A stretch of DNA of 44,030 nt from an uncultured Clostridiaceae bacterium (GTDB taxonomy: Bacteria > Bacillota > Clostridia > TANB77 > CAG-508), in NCBI GenBank assembly GCA_948444845.1, contig CAOJVB010000012.1, positions 1-44,030 of the forward strand. Reading direction: 5' to 3'. The notes below the pieces were generated by a model. It was not told where the DNA came from. It searched no databases and saw only the letters and a list, made by a program, of their open reading frames with translations. Every line of letters begins with the position of its first letter. Positions within the stretch are counted from its first letter, which is position 1. Below are positions 1 to 7,816 of the stretch, piece after piece. The translations under genes were made by a program, and so were the position numbers.

Positions 1-318
1 TTATAGCAACGGCTTGCCAAACCTAGCACTTTTATAGAGGTACTGCATTTCTCTGTATAATAAAAAGACTACTTACAAGTAGTTGTAAATAGCCTAGAAG
101 AATGAAATCAATAGTAAACATTCTATTACATCTAACATCATCTATCACATCTAGCAAAACATCTAACATTTCTACAAAATACTTGCAAAATAGAGTAAAA
201 TTTGTTATAGTTAAGCAAGTAAGAAAAACGAAGATAAGTGCTAGAAAATCCATAGTTTTCAGTTATATAAAAAGTGTTATCTAATACTAAAAATAGATAA
301 GTATAAAACACATTAAAA
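1..318. other. Right end of an integrated element (no recognisable gene)
   Basis: No convincing coding sequence is seen here. Short open frames exist on both strands, but none has a good ribosome binding site or a recognisable product. The stretch ends where a tRNA-Leu 3' fragment begins, so it is best read as the terminal part of a tRNA-targeting element whose body and integrase lie to the left of the window. A short inverted repeat (ACTACTTACAAGTAGT) lies at about 69-84. Confidence 0.5.
128..169. repeat. Direct repeats near the attachment site
   Basis: ACATCTAACAT occurs twice (128-138 and 159-169), with a related ACATCTAG at 147-154 between them. Short direct repeats just inside an attachment site are typical of arm-type integrase or excisionase binding sites. 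That role is an inference from position only. Confidence 0.35.
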
Positions 319-371
319 GACTCAAAATCGTGCGGGAAACCATGTGGGTTCGAGTCCCACCATCGGCACCA
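319..371 (+). other. att site: 3' fragment of tRNA-Leu(CAA)
   Basis: The sequence runs from the anticodon loop (CTCAAAA, anticodon CAA) through the variable arm, a perfect T arm (GTGGG-TTCGAGT-CCCAC) and the acceptor 3' strand to an encoded CCA. The 3' anticodon-stem strand (TCGTGC) has no partner upstream: an intact gene would need GCACGA, but the sequence is TTAAAAGA. There is also no D arm or 5' acceptor strand. This is therefore a 3' tRNA fragment, as left by tyrosine recombinases that cross over at the anticodon loop. The intact tRNA should lie at the other end of the element, left of the window. Confidence 0.8.
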
Positions 372-377
372 GTATGG

Positions 378-418
378 ATGTTCTTATGGGATTTAGCGTT
401 CCATAAGAACATTTTTTT
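378..418 (+). terminator. Terminator of the tRNA-Leu locus
   Basis: A perfect 12-bp stem (ATGTTCTTATGG, 378-389, with 401-412) is followed by a T run. It lies 6 nt after the CCA of the tRNA fragment, so it is probably the original tRNA terminator displaced by integration. The KilA-N gene converges on it from the right. Confidence 0.75.
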
Positions 419-428
419 CTTCTATATT

Positions 429-1226
429 TTATTTTAAATGTTTTATATCAGTATCATTTAAGATTTGCATCTGTGATATAGCTATTTTATTTAACTTTTT
501 AAGTCTTTCAGCTTGTTTTAATCCTTCATTTATAAAAACAGAATTTAAATTTTCTAAATTTGCTAAACATATTAATTCATTCATTGTTGCATAATCTCTT
601 ATATTTCCATCTAAATTAGGATTTTTACTACGCCACTCTTTTGCAGTCATACAAAATAATGCCATATTTAAAACATCAGCTTCTTCTGCATAAACAAAAT
701 TTATTTGATTTTTAGTTAATTCTTTAGGTACTAAATTGTTTTTGATTGCATCAGTATGTATCCTATAATTAATTTTTGAAAGTTCTCTTTTGGCATTCCA
801 GCCTATTTGTTTTTGCTCTTCTGATTTTAATCTTTCAAACTCTTTTATTAATAATAGTTTAAACTTTGGACTAATCCACATCCCAAATTCAAAAGCAATA
901 TCTTTATGTGCATAGGTGCCACCATACCTTCCAGCTTTTGAGATTATTCCAATTGCATTTGTTTTTTCAGTCCATTCTTTTACACTAATTTTATAACTAT
1001 TTAAACCTGCTTGACTTTTAATTATGGCGAATTCGCCATAATTAAAATTAGGATTATGAATTTCTTCCCAAATTCCTAAAAATTCAATAGTATTTCTATT
1101 TCTTAACCAATCTGAAACAAAGAAATCACCATCTTTTGATTTTAGCATATCAGTAATTGAAATATAATCTTCATCATCAATTTTTATATAAGATATCTTT
1201 TGATCTAAAACACTTAATTCTGCCAT
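429..1226 (-). CDS. KilA-N domain protein (phage/mobile-element type)
   Basis: A 265-residue protein. Residues 1 to about 130 form a KilA-N domain, a DNA-binding module common in phage antirepressors and mobile genes. It has the conserved run around TNAIGIISKAGRYGGTYAH, followed by DIAFEFGMWISPKFKLLLIKEF. The C-terminal half is charged and helical and is seen with KilA-N in Clostridia. The start is supported by a GAGGT ribosome binding site. It stands alone beside the tRNA attachment site and a truncated HAD gene, so it is probably part of accessory DNA. It has no in-frame CGG. Its target is unknown. Confidence 0.8.
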   Translation of the reverse strand: MAELSVLDQKISYIKIDDEDYISITDMLKSKDGDFFVSDWLRNRNTIEFLGIWEEIHNPNFNYGEFAIIKSQAGLNSYKISVKEWTEKTNAIGIISKAGRYGGTYAHKDIAFEFGMWISPKFKLLLIKEFERLKSEEQKQIGWNAKRELSKINYRIHTDAIKNNLVPKELTKNQINFVYAEEADVLNMALFCMTAKEWRSKNPNLDGNIRDYATMNELICLANLENLNSVFINEGLKQAERLKKLNKIAISQMQILNDTDIKHLK

Positions 1227-1270
1227 ATGTTGACCTCACTTTCGAAATAATATAACGATTAATTTATATT

Positions 1271-1299
1271 ATTATACCAAACAAAAGTTTTAAAAACAA
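1271..1299 (-). promoter_or_regulatory. Promoter of the KilA-N gene
   Basis: On the minus strand, TTGTTT (1294-1299), a 17-bp spacer and TATAAT (1271-1276) lie 45 bp upstream of the KilA-N start. Confidence 0.55.
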
Positions 1300-1504
1300 T
1301 ACTAATTGAAAATTTTGTAAAAATAATTTAGCCTAAGTATTTTACATTTACGCTTTTTCTTGTATTTATCAGTATATCTGAATTATATAACAAAGTTACT
1401 CCCGTATTACATATCAGGAGTGATGTGGCCTTCGCTCCACTCTGCTACGCCACATTCTCATCTACATAGTTCCTTACTAATTAATAAAAAAATAGTTAAA
1501 GTTA

Positions 1505-1533
1505 TTGTACAGCCTTACAAAATCTAGTATAAT
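1505..1533 (+). promoter_or_regulatory. Promoter of the truncated HAD gene
   Basis: TTGTAC (1505-1510), a 17-bp spacer and TATAAT (1528-1533). An AGAGGTGA ribosome binding site and ATG follow at 1561. Confidence 0.6.
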
Positions 1534-1560
1534 TATCAATAGAAATAGTAGAGGTGAAAT

Positions 1561-1719
1561 ATGAAAATAAAAAATATTAATTTAGAAAATATTAAGGTAG
1601 TCATTTTTGATTTTGATGATACATTAGCAGTACATAAAGATAAAGATTTTTGTAAACATCGTAGAGAAAGTGAAGAGAAATATATAAATATACTTTTATA
1701 TGCACCGTGTAACTATTGA
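1561..1719 (+). pseudogene. Truncated HAD-family hydrolase (N-terminal fragment)
   Basis: It starts MKIKNINLENIKVVIFDFDD and continues TLAVHKDKDF. The DFDDTLA block is HAD motif I, with the nucleophile and general-acid aspartates (DxD). The frame then passes into unrelated sequence and stops after 52 codons, whereas HAD enzymes are usually over 200 residues. Promoter and ribosome binding site are intact, so a short peptide could still be made. The break near 1700 is probably an insertion or deletion scar. The following 240 bp contain no HAD motifs. Confidence 0.75.
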
Positions 1720-1806
1720 TTTTTTCAGTATTTTGTAAAAGTTCCTATAAGAACACTCCGACCAATAACGTTTCTGTTCGAACTAATAGGACAGAATTGA
1801 TACAAA

Positions 1807-1834
1807 AATCATTCATTAAATGGATGATTTTTTT
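1807..1834 (+). terminator. Rho-independent terminator
   Basis: A 10-bp stem (AATCATTCAT with ATGGATGATT, one G-T pair) with a TAA loop, followed by a T run. It lies inside the only long open frame of the region (1716-1967), which argues against that frame being a gene. Confidence 0.6.
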
Positions 1835-1859
1835 GTTTGCTCAAAAATGTCATCCAAGG

Positions 1860-1967
1860 ATGGTGTTTGAAATGAAGATAATCAAGCAAGAACTAGAATT
1901 TGAGGAATGTCTAAAGCAAAGACTTGAATTTATATGTGAATTTTCAAAAGTTACTCCATATAATTAA
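1860..1967 (+). CDS. Possible short remnant ORF
   Basis: A 35-codon frame, MVFEMKIIKQELEFEECLKQ and on to TPYN, sits downstream of the terminator. Its composition looks protein-like, but there is no clear ribosome binding site and no family I recognise. It may be the C-terminal remnant of a gene destroyed together with the HAD fragment. Confidence 0.2.
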   Translation: MVFEMKIIKQELEFEECLKQRLEFICEFSKVTPYN

Positions 1968-2000
1968 TAATTTAAATAGCATACTTTCCTAGTATATAAT

Positions 2001-2024
2001 ACAAGCAGCCATTTGGCTGCTTGT
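2001..2024. terminator. Hairpin after the aminotransferase gene
   Basis: A perfect 10-bp stem, ACAAGCAGCC (2001-2010) with GGCTGCTTGT (2015-2024), lies 13 bp past the stop of the minus-strand aminotransferase gene. The T tract is weak (TATTATAT on the minus strand). Confidence 0.45.
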
Positions 2025-2037
2025 ATTGGTAAAATTA

Positions 2038-4077
2038 TTACTTTAATTGGAAATAAAAACCATATTCGTTATACGTTCTACCTCCTATTTTTACTTGTTT
2101 CTCCTTTACGATTTTTCCTCCAAGCCCTTCGTAAAACCTTATTTCCTCTTCATTATCATGAAGACACCACACAATCATATTGTTTTTGTCAAGATCTCTT
2201 AATTCCTTGCATGTCTCTTTAAACAAAGATGTTCCAATTCCCCGACCAGTTTCAGATGGTTTGATGTAAAGCCTAACTAGCTCTGATTGGAAATCGTCTT
2301 CATTTGGAGTAGTGTTGTAGCAGGCATAACCTAATACTTCTTCTCCTTTAACAGCTACAAGTACTGAGTCTTTGTACTCTTCAAAGCTAGCTTCATAGCG
2401 TTCTGCTTGCTCATCATAATTTAAAGAATTAATATAGTCTGATGAAATAATTAAGTCGTACGCATTTTTCCATCCGTCTACCTTAATTCTTGCCATTTGC
2501 CTTTGGTCCTTGAACTCATTTTTGCGTATAATATAATCATCCTTTGGCTCAAGAAGAAGAACGCTATTGTGGATATTTAACATTCCTTTTATAAGTTTGT
2601 CTTCATCTACTGCATAGCTTACTCTTCCTACAAGCTCATCTTTGTATGGCCATGATATTGATTGCCCTACTAAAAACCTTGTTCTTGAAGTTCCATAGAA
2701 GAATATTGTTAAGTCCTTCTCTGTTCTTATTGTGTTACCTTTATATTTCATTCCTTTAATTTTAGTAAAATCCAAAATTGCGAAAAATCCAGCTTCTGGT
2801 TCTAAGTTTTCAGGGAAATCTACCATGGGAATACCTGCTAAAGCTTTACTTGCTTCTGAGAAGTCTAAATTTTCCATTACTGTCTTTATTATTCTGTCTC
2901 TGTACTTAGGCTCTGCTGCTTCAATTCCGTTAACGAGTGCTTTTAATAAGTTATATCTGTATATATATAGTTCTCTTAGCTCCTCGAAGTAAATATCATA
3001 AACCTCATACCTTTTCTTTTTCGCATTATATGCTCCTGCAAGCGCTTCACCTATTATAGCTGGAACAGAGTCAATAGTTTGGAAAGTTTTGTTAACTATT
3101 CCAAAAATGATTGCCTCATCTGCCACTACAAATCCAGCTCTTAATTCAGCCATTTCATAGCTTTTTGATAAGCCAAAAAGAGAAATTGTATTTTCAAACA
3201 TTCATGGAATTGTAGCAATTGGCATTGCTATATTTTCCTTATCATAGGTAATATCTCTATATACCAAATCATCAATTACAAAAACTCCTCGCTTCAGGCA
3301 TACTTTTGAAATCTGGTACAGCAGTTCTTCCTGCTTCTTTCCCATTACCCTTCCTGTTGGATTGTTTGGATTAGCATTTAGAAATGCCACTACCCTTGGG
3401 ACGTATCCTAATCTTCTATGGTAGGTTTGTTGCAGACTTTTATTAATTTGATCAATTCTATTAGCAAGCTTTGTAGGGTTTATAAAAAAATTATCTTCCT
3501 TTTCAAGATCAATTCGTTCTACATTCGCCCCTGAACGCTCGGTTCTAATTGTGAAAAGACCATAACTTGGCCCAGTTACTAATACAACATCTTTTGGCTT
3601 CGCAATCAATCTTATAATTTGGTTGTATATCATAGATGTAGAAACCGAAAAAGTTATGTTGTGAACAGAAAGTCCCTTTTCATCAATGTTATCACGATTA
3701 TATGGAGCTGTATTTATAAATCCTTCCTTTTCCACATAATCTAGTAATTGTTGTCTTATTCTATCGGCACCTTCGGTATATGGATACCTATACATCCAAG
3801 CTTCTTTTACATACTTTTCCATAGCCTTAATTGCAGGTGGAAACGGTTTAAATTTTATTGGGTTTCCACCACCTAAGTCTAAGTCTGGTATTGTAGCAAT
3901 GTTTTCATCTCTGACACCATAACCATAAAATTCTATTGCATCAGCAATTTCCTGTACTACGGGGTCAAACCGTTCTCCATCATCTCTACAACCGATATCT
4001 GGTAACCCAAACCTCCTTTCCCTTAAACTTGGATTTTCTCTTAAAAACCGCTCCTTCGCACTTGATTTTGTAAGCAT
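2038..4077 (-). pseudogene. Aminotransferase class I/II fused to GNAT, interrupted by in-frame UGA
   Basis: One continuous 680-codon frame is interrupted by a single TGA at 3202-3204, followed directly by ATG. The first part (291 residues) is the N-terminal half of a PLP-dependent class I/II aminotransferase (ANPNNPTG block, DDLVYRD). The second part carries the PLP-lysine segment LFGLSKSYEMAELRAGFVV, the rest of that domain, then a GNAT acetyltransferase (ETGRGIGTSLF acetyl-CoA loop). The UGA falls about 14 residues before the PLP lysine, so neither half alone is an active aminotransferase. Three CGG codons are read in frame as Arg (ERF twice, GRG), unlike in the core genes here, and GC content is higher. 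It is probably an acquired gene that has decayed. Readthrough cannot be excluded. Confidence 0.75.
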
Positions 4078-4163
4078 ATATTTTACCTCCTATTGTTAAT
4101 ACTATACATAATATTATAGCAGATTATGTATATAAAAGTAAATACAAAAATTCAAAAAAATCA

Positions 4164-4208
4164 TTGACATAATAATTGAACTATGTTATTATAATTATTG
4201 TAACATAG
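4164..4208 (+). promoter_or_regulatory. Promoter with overlapping palindromic operator
   Basis: TTGACA (4164-4169), a 17-bp spacer and TATTAT (4187-4192). A perfect palindrome CTATGTTA (4181-4188) / TAACATAG (4201-4208) covers the -10 box, a typical repressor-site arrangement. It lies in the divergent gap between the aminotransferase pseudogene and the orphan at 4278, so it could control either or both. Confidence 0.55.
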
Positions 4209-4277
4209 TAATTTACTTAGCTAAACTTTAAATGTTTGTTTAGTAAGAACTTTTAGTTTATTAACAGGAGGTTTTTT

Positions 4278-4583
4278 ATGGTAGGAAGAAAAGTTTCAGA
4301 AACAAATACTTGTACATTTGATGCTAATTTTGGCGATAATAATTACTCTATAATAATTTCCGATGGTCAAATTACTAAGGTAAGTAATTGGTCGACACGT
4401 AGTTTTTATAACAAACAAAATGATAGTCCTGATTTTTACGAGTGTTGTAAGAAGGCTATTCGGTTCATTGTTAACTGTAATCCCAAAGAGCTAAGGAATA
4501 TCTATCATTCTCTTTCAGAGGGTGAAATGAAGAATTTTTGCAAAGAATTACAAGTAGAAAAGATAGCAGAATTACAATTTTAG
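4278..4583 (+). CDS. Orphan hypothetical protein (101 aa)
   Basis: A 101-residue soluble protein with a strong AGGAGG ribosome binding site and its own promoter. I do not recognise a family. It has several cysteines (CTF, ECCKK, VNC, FCKE) and an acidic, aromatic-rich middle. One CGG codon occurs in frame (KKAIRFIVN). A +1 shift there would hit a stop within about a dozen codons, so zero-frame reading is needed for the full product. This marks it as different from the core genes. It is solitary, between a pseudogene and pgi, and probably acquired. Confidence 0.6.
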   Translation: MVGRKVSETNTCTFDANFGDNNYSIIISDGQITKVSNWSTRSFYNKQNDSPDFYECCKKAIRFIVNCNPKELRNIYHSLSEGEMKNFCKELQVEKIAELQF

Positions 4584-4615
4584 ATTAATTATAAATGTTC
4601 ATTTTAGAATATTAC

Positions 4616-4654
4616 AAAACAACAGACGAAAATTAATTCTTCGTCTGTTGTTTT
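4616..4654. terminator. Bidirectional terminator between the orphan gene and pgi
   Basis: A perfect 15-bp stem (AAAACAACAGACGAA with its complement at 4640-4654) and a 9-nt loop lie between the convergent stops at 4583 and 4659. The terminal A/T runs let it act in both directions. Confidence 0.8.
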
Positions 4655-4658
4655 GTAT

Positions 4659-5972
4659 TTATTCTTCATAACCTGGTTTCCCAAGTAGTTTAAACATATT
4701 AGTCTTATACTTTTCAACCCCTGGTTGGTCAAATGGGTTTATTCCTAATAGCTTTCCTGACATAGCGCATGCTAGTTCAAAGAAATATATCAAATGTCCT
4801 ATTGCCTCTTCATTTAATTTTTCTATATTTATTACTATATTTGGTACTCCTCCTTCTACATGTGCTTTTATTGTTCCTTCCATCGCCTTTTTATTTACAT
4901 AATCTAGTGTTTCGCCTGTAATATAGTTTAAACCATCTAAATTGTCTTCATCTAAATTTATGGTTATTTCTGACTTTGTTTTTTCTATGTTTATTACTGT
5001 TTCAAATAGATTTCTTCTTCCTTCTTGTATATATTGCCCCATAGAGTGTAAGTCAGTTGTAAATTCTGCTCCTGATGGGTATATTCCTTTTCCTTCTTTC
5101 CCTTCACTTTCTCCATATAGTTGTTTCCACCATTCAATAAAGAAGTGCATTTTTGGTTCATATGTTACTAATATTTCTATATTTTTTTCATTTTGATATA
5201 GAATATTTCTTAAAACTGCATATTTATAACAGTCATTATATTTTAAGTTTTTATCAGAGTATTTTTCTTCTGCAAATTTTGCTCCTTGCATTAATTTATC
5301 TATGTCTATTCCTGCTACTGCTATTGGTAGTAAACCAACTGGTGTTAATACTGAATATCTTCCTCCTACATTATTTGGTATAACAAAAGTTTCATATCCT
5401 TCTTCTTCTGATAGTTTCTTTAATGCTCCTTTTTTACTATCTGTTGTTACATATATTCTTTTTCTTGCTTCTTCTACACCATATTTATTTTCTAAAAATT
5501 CTCTAAATACTCTAAATGCTATTGCTGGTTCAGTGGTTGTTCCTGATTTTGAAATTACATTTATTGAAATATCTCTATCTCCTATTAAATCAATAATATC
5601 TTCTAAATATGTTCCACTAATATTGTTACCTACATATAATACTTGTGGCACTTTTCTTTTCTCTTTTCCTAAATAATTTTGAAAAGTATGTGTTAAGCTT
5701 TCTATTACAGCTCTTGCCCCTAAATATGATCCACCTATTCCTATAACTAATAATATTTCAGAATCTTCTTTTATTTTTTTTGCACATTTTTGTATTCTTT
5801 CAAATTCTTCTTTATTATAATTTGAAGGCAAATTAAGCCATCCTAAAAATTCATTTTCATCATCTTTCTTACTATGTAATTCTTCATATATTTCTTCTAC
5901 CTTTTTAGAATATTCCATAATTTTCTTTAAATCTATACCTGAATTTTCTATATTTAATTTAATATTTGACAT
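4659..5972 (-). CDS. pgi: Glucose-6-phosphate isomerase
   Basis: Interconverts glucose 6-phosphate and fructose 6-phosphate in cytosolic glycolysis and gluconeogenesis. 437 residues, the short bacterial form. Visible family blocks are [18 protein letters not shown] (sugar-phosphate loop), [28 protein letters not shown] with the catalytic region, [11 protein letters not shown], and the C-terminal [13 protein letters not shown] with its catalytic lysine. The start has an AAGGAGGA ribosome binding site. It is monocistronic between two terminators. No in-frame CGG. Confidence 0.97.
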   Translation of the reverse strand: MSNIKLNIENSGIDLKKIMEYSKKVEEIYEELHSKKDDENEFLGWLNLPSNYNKEEFERIQKCAKKIKEDSEILLVIGIGGSYLGARAVIESLTHTFQNYLGKEKRKVPQVLYVGNNISGTYLEDIIDLIGDRDISINVISKSGTTTEPAIAFRVFREFLENKYGVEEARKRIYVTTDSKKGALKKLSEEEGYETFVIPNNVGGRYSVLTPVGLLPIAVAGIDIDKLMQGAKFAEEKYSDKNLKYNDCYKYAVLRNILYQNEKNIEILVTYEPKMHFFIEWWKQLYGESEGKEGKGIYPSGAEFTTDLHSMGQYIQEGRRNLFETVINIEKTKSEITINLDEDNLDGLNYITGETLDYVNKKAMEGTIKAHVEGGVPNIVINIEKLNEEAIGHLIYFFELACAMSGKLLGINPFDQPGVEKYKTNMFKLLGKPGYEE

Positions 5973-6002
5973 AATTGTCCTCCTTAGTATTTTATAAATT
6001 AT

Positions 6003-6031
6003 ATTTTATCTCAATAAAATATTTTATGCAA
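6003..6031 (-). promoter_or_regulatory. Promoter of pgi
   Basis: On the minus strand, TTGCAT (6026-6031), a 17-bp spacer and TAAAAT (6003-6008), 31 bp before the pgi start. Confidence 0.5.
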
Positions 6032-6083
6032 CTATTTTATTGCTTTTTTATTTCTTTTGTAGGATAATATTTATGGTGATAAT

Positions 6084-6764
6084 ATGACAAGTTTTTTATT
6101 AAAAATTATAGGAATAGTTACTATGCTTTGCGACCACACTGGCGACGTTTTTATAGGGCATTTTTCTTTTTTGAACCTTATTGGAAGAATAGCATTTCCT
6201 ATATTTGCATTTCAAATTGTACAAGGGTATATTCATACTCATAATGTGAAGAAGTATGCTTTACGATTATTTGCTTTTGCATGTATCTCACAAATTCCAT
6301 TTATGCTATTTTTATCAGCTTTTTATGATAACTATTATTTAAATATATTTTTTACACTATTTTTAGGTGTTATTTGTTTATATGGTTTTGATAAAATTGA
6401 GAATAGATATTTAAGAACTTTATTTGCTATATTAATTTGTGCTATTGGGCACTTTATTCAAGTAGATTATGGTGCTTATGGTATAGCTATTATATTTTTA
6501 TTTTACGTTTTTAGTAAAATATTTCCTAACAAAAAAGCCCTTATGTGTTTTGTATTTACATTAGTAACTACCATAAAATATCTGCCAGATATTATTTCAT
6601 ATTCTAGTGTAGCTTATGTATATATCTTTTGTATTATATTTACGTGTATAGCATTAATACCAATTTGTACATACAATGGGAAACAAGGTCCTAAAATAAA
6701 ATATTTATTCTATGCTTTTTATCCTCTTCATTTATTGTTATTACATTTTTTTACTAAAATTTAA
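6084..6764 (+). CDS. TraX-family multipass membrane protein
   Basis: 226 residues with about seven hydrophobic segments. The N-terminus carries the TraX signature: a short helix, CDHTGD, then GRIAFPIFAFQIVQGY. TraX of the F plasmid acetylates pilin, while chromosomal Bacillota members are acyltransferase-like membrane proteins of unknown substrate. It is transcribed alone, opposite to its neighbours, and its last codons fall inside a perfect hairpin shared with gpr. Confidence 0.85.
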   Translation: MTSFLLKIIGIVTMLCDHTGDVFIGHFSFLNLIGRIAFPIFAFQIVQGYIHTHNVKKYALRLFAFACISQIPFMLFLSAFYDNYYLNIFFTLFLGVICLYGFDKIENRYLRTLFAILICAIGHFIQVDYGAYGIAIIFLFYVFSKIFPNKKALMCFVFTLVTTIKYLPDIISYSSVAYVYIFCIIFTCIALIPICTYNGKQGPKIKYLFYAFYPLHLLLLHFFTKI

Positions 6765-6788
6765 AGTGGCTTTGCCACTTTAAATTTT
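6756..6788. terminator. Bidirectional terminator shared by TraX and gpr stops
   Basis: A perfect 15-bp stem with a TTT loop (6756-6770 with 6774-6788). It covers the stop codon of the TraX gene and the first base of the gpr stop, so the two convergent genes share one terminator with almost no spacer. Confidence 0.85.
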
Positions 6789-7722
6789 ACATGCTCATAT
6801 TTATTCCTCTAGCTACTACTTCTGACATATTTAATATTAATTCATCTATTTCTTTTGGTGTTACTATAAAATTAAAATCTTTTGGTAATAGTGCTTCTTT
6901 TATTTGCTCATAGTTATCTTCTTCTTTTAATCTATTTAAATAATCATTTGATTTTGCTTCTTGTTGCAACTTTTCTATAAATAAGTCTAGTGCATCATTT
7001 ACTACTACTGCTGTTTCCACTACTGTTGGTATTCCTATTGCTATTACTGGTATCCCTAATGAACTTTCAGTTAACTCTTTTCGTGTGTTGCCTACTCCAG
7101 CTCCTGGTACTATTCCTGTGTCTGATATTTGTATTGTACTACTTATTCTTTCCATACTTCTTGAGGCTAGTGCATCTATTACTATTAGTAATTTCGGCTT
7201 TATATTGTCGACTACGCCTTTTATTACTTCTAATGTTTCTATTCCTGTTGTTCCTAGCACTCCTGGTGCTATGGCACTTACTGGTCTTGCGTTTTCATCT
7301 ATATATTGTGGAAGGTAGTTTATTATATGTCTTGTTACTTCTATGTCTTTTACTACATTTGGCCCTAATGCATCTGGAGTTACTTCTTCATTCCCAAGCC
7401 CTACTATTAACACATCTTCTTTACTTTGAATTTTATTTTCTACTAATTTTCTTAACTCATTTGCAAGAGTTTCTGATGCTTTTTCTGCTTCTTCTTCTGT
7501 TATAATATTCATTTTTTGGATATCTATTGTTATATAATTTCCCCTTTTTTTACCTATTGCTTGTTCTCCTTGCTCATTTGTTATTTTTACTCTTGTTACT
7601 TTTATTTTTTCCGTTATTTGTTCTTCCTCAGCTTCTAACCCCTCTACTTCATTTTCCATTCTATTTGCTTTTTTATATAAATCTCTTCTTTCATCTGCTA
7701 AATCTGTTCTAAAATCGTACAT
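6787..7722 (-). CDS. gpr: Germination protease GPR
   Basis: Degrades small acid-soluble spore proteins during germination. It is made in the forespore as an inactive zymogen. 311 residues, slightly shorter than the B. subtilis enzyme. It has the N-terminal FRTDLADE propeptide region, the VTRVKI strand and the GLGNEEVTPDALGP block typical of the family. An AAAAGGAGGG ribosome binding site fixes the start. Its presence shows that the organism forms endospores or descends from ones that do. The next minus-strand gene upstream is holA, separated by 94 bp with no terminator seen. Confidence 0.95.
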   Translation of the reverse strand: MYDFRTDLADERRDLYKKANRMENEVEGLEAEEEQITEKIKVTRVKITNEQGEQAIGKKRGNYITIDIQKMNIITEEEAEKASETLANELRKLVENKIQSKEDVLIVGLGNEEVTPDALGPNVVKDIEVTRHIINYLPQYIDENARPVSAIAPGVLGTTGIETLEVIKGVVDNIKPKLLIVIDALASRSMERISSTIQISDTGIVPGAGVGNTRKELTESSLGIPVIAIGIPTVVETAVVVNDALDLFIEKLQQEAKSNDYLNRLKEEDNYEQIKEALLPKDFNFIVTPKEIDELILNMSEVVARGINMSM

Positions 7723-7816
7723 AAAAAATCCCTCCTTTTTATTATTGTGGGATTTTATTTATTTTTTTATTCATTTTTATTATTAAACTATATCCTTTTT
7801 ATAATTATTTTAAACA

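Larger units (their letters stand above)
1227..1560. other. Divergent intergenic region with two promoters and hairpins
   Basis: This gap carries the promoters of the KilA-N gene (left) and the HAD fragment (right). Between them are two hairpins: ACTCC/GGAGT at 1399-1420, and ATGTGGC/GCCACAT at 1423-1429 with 1449-1455. The hairpin DNA is GC-richer than its surroundings and resembles a REP-like insertion. No gene is seen. Confidence 0.5.

Noticed and set aside
32..284. Overlapping short open frames at the left edge
   Set aside because: No ribosome binding site, overlapping on opposite strands, and no recognisable sequence. The segment is better explained as an element end.
1716..1967. A single 83-codon gene downstream of the HAD fragment
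   Set aside because: A good rho-independent terminator lies inside the frame, and there is no ribosome binding site at its start.
3202..3204. UGA as a sense codon (Gly or Trp code)
   Set aside because: Trp is encoded by UGG (for example NWEEKG in valS), UGA ends the corrected priA, and only one gene, an apparently acquired one, has an internal UGA.
6990..7505. Long plus-strand frames rich in Leu/Phe opposite gpr, holA, valS, pnp and others
   Set aside because: These are antisense shadows of AT-rich, T/C-skewed minus-strand genes. They lack ribosome binding sites and family similarity, and the opposite strand encodes clear proteins.
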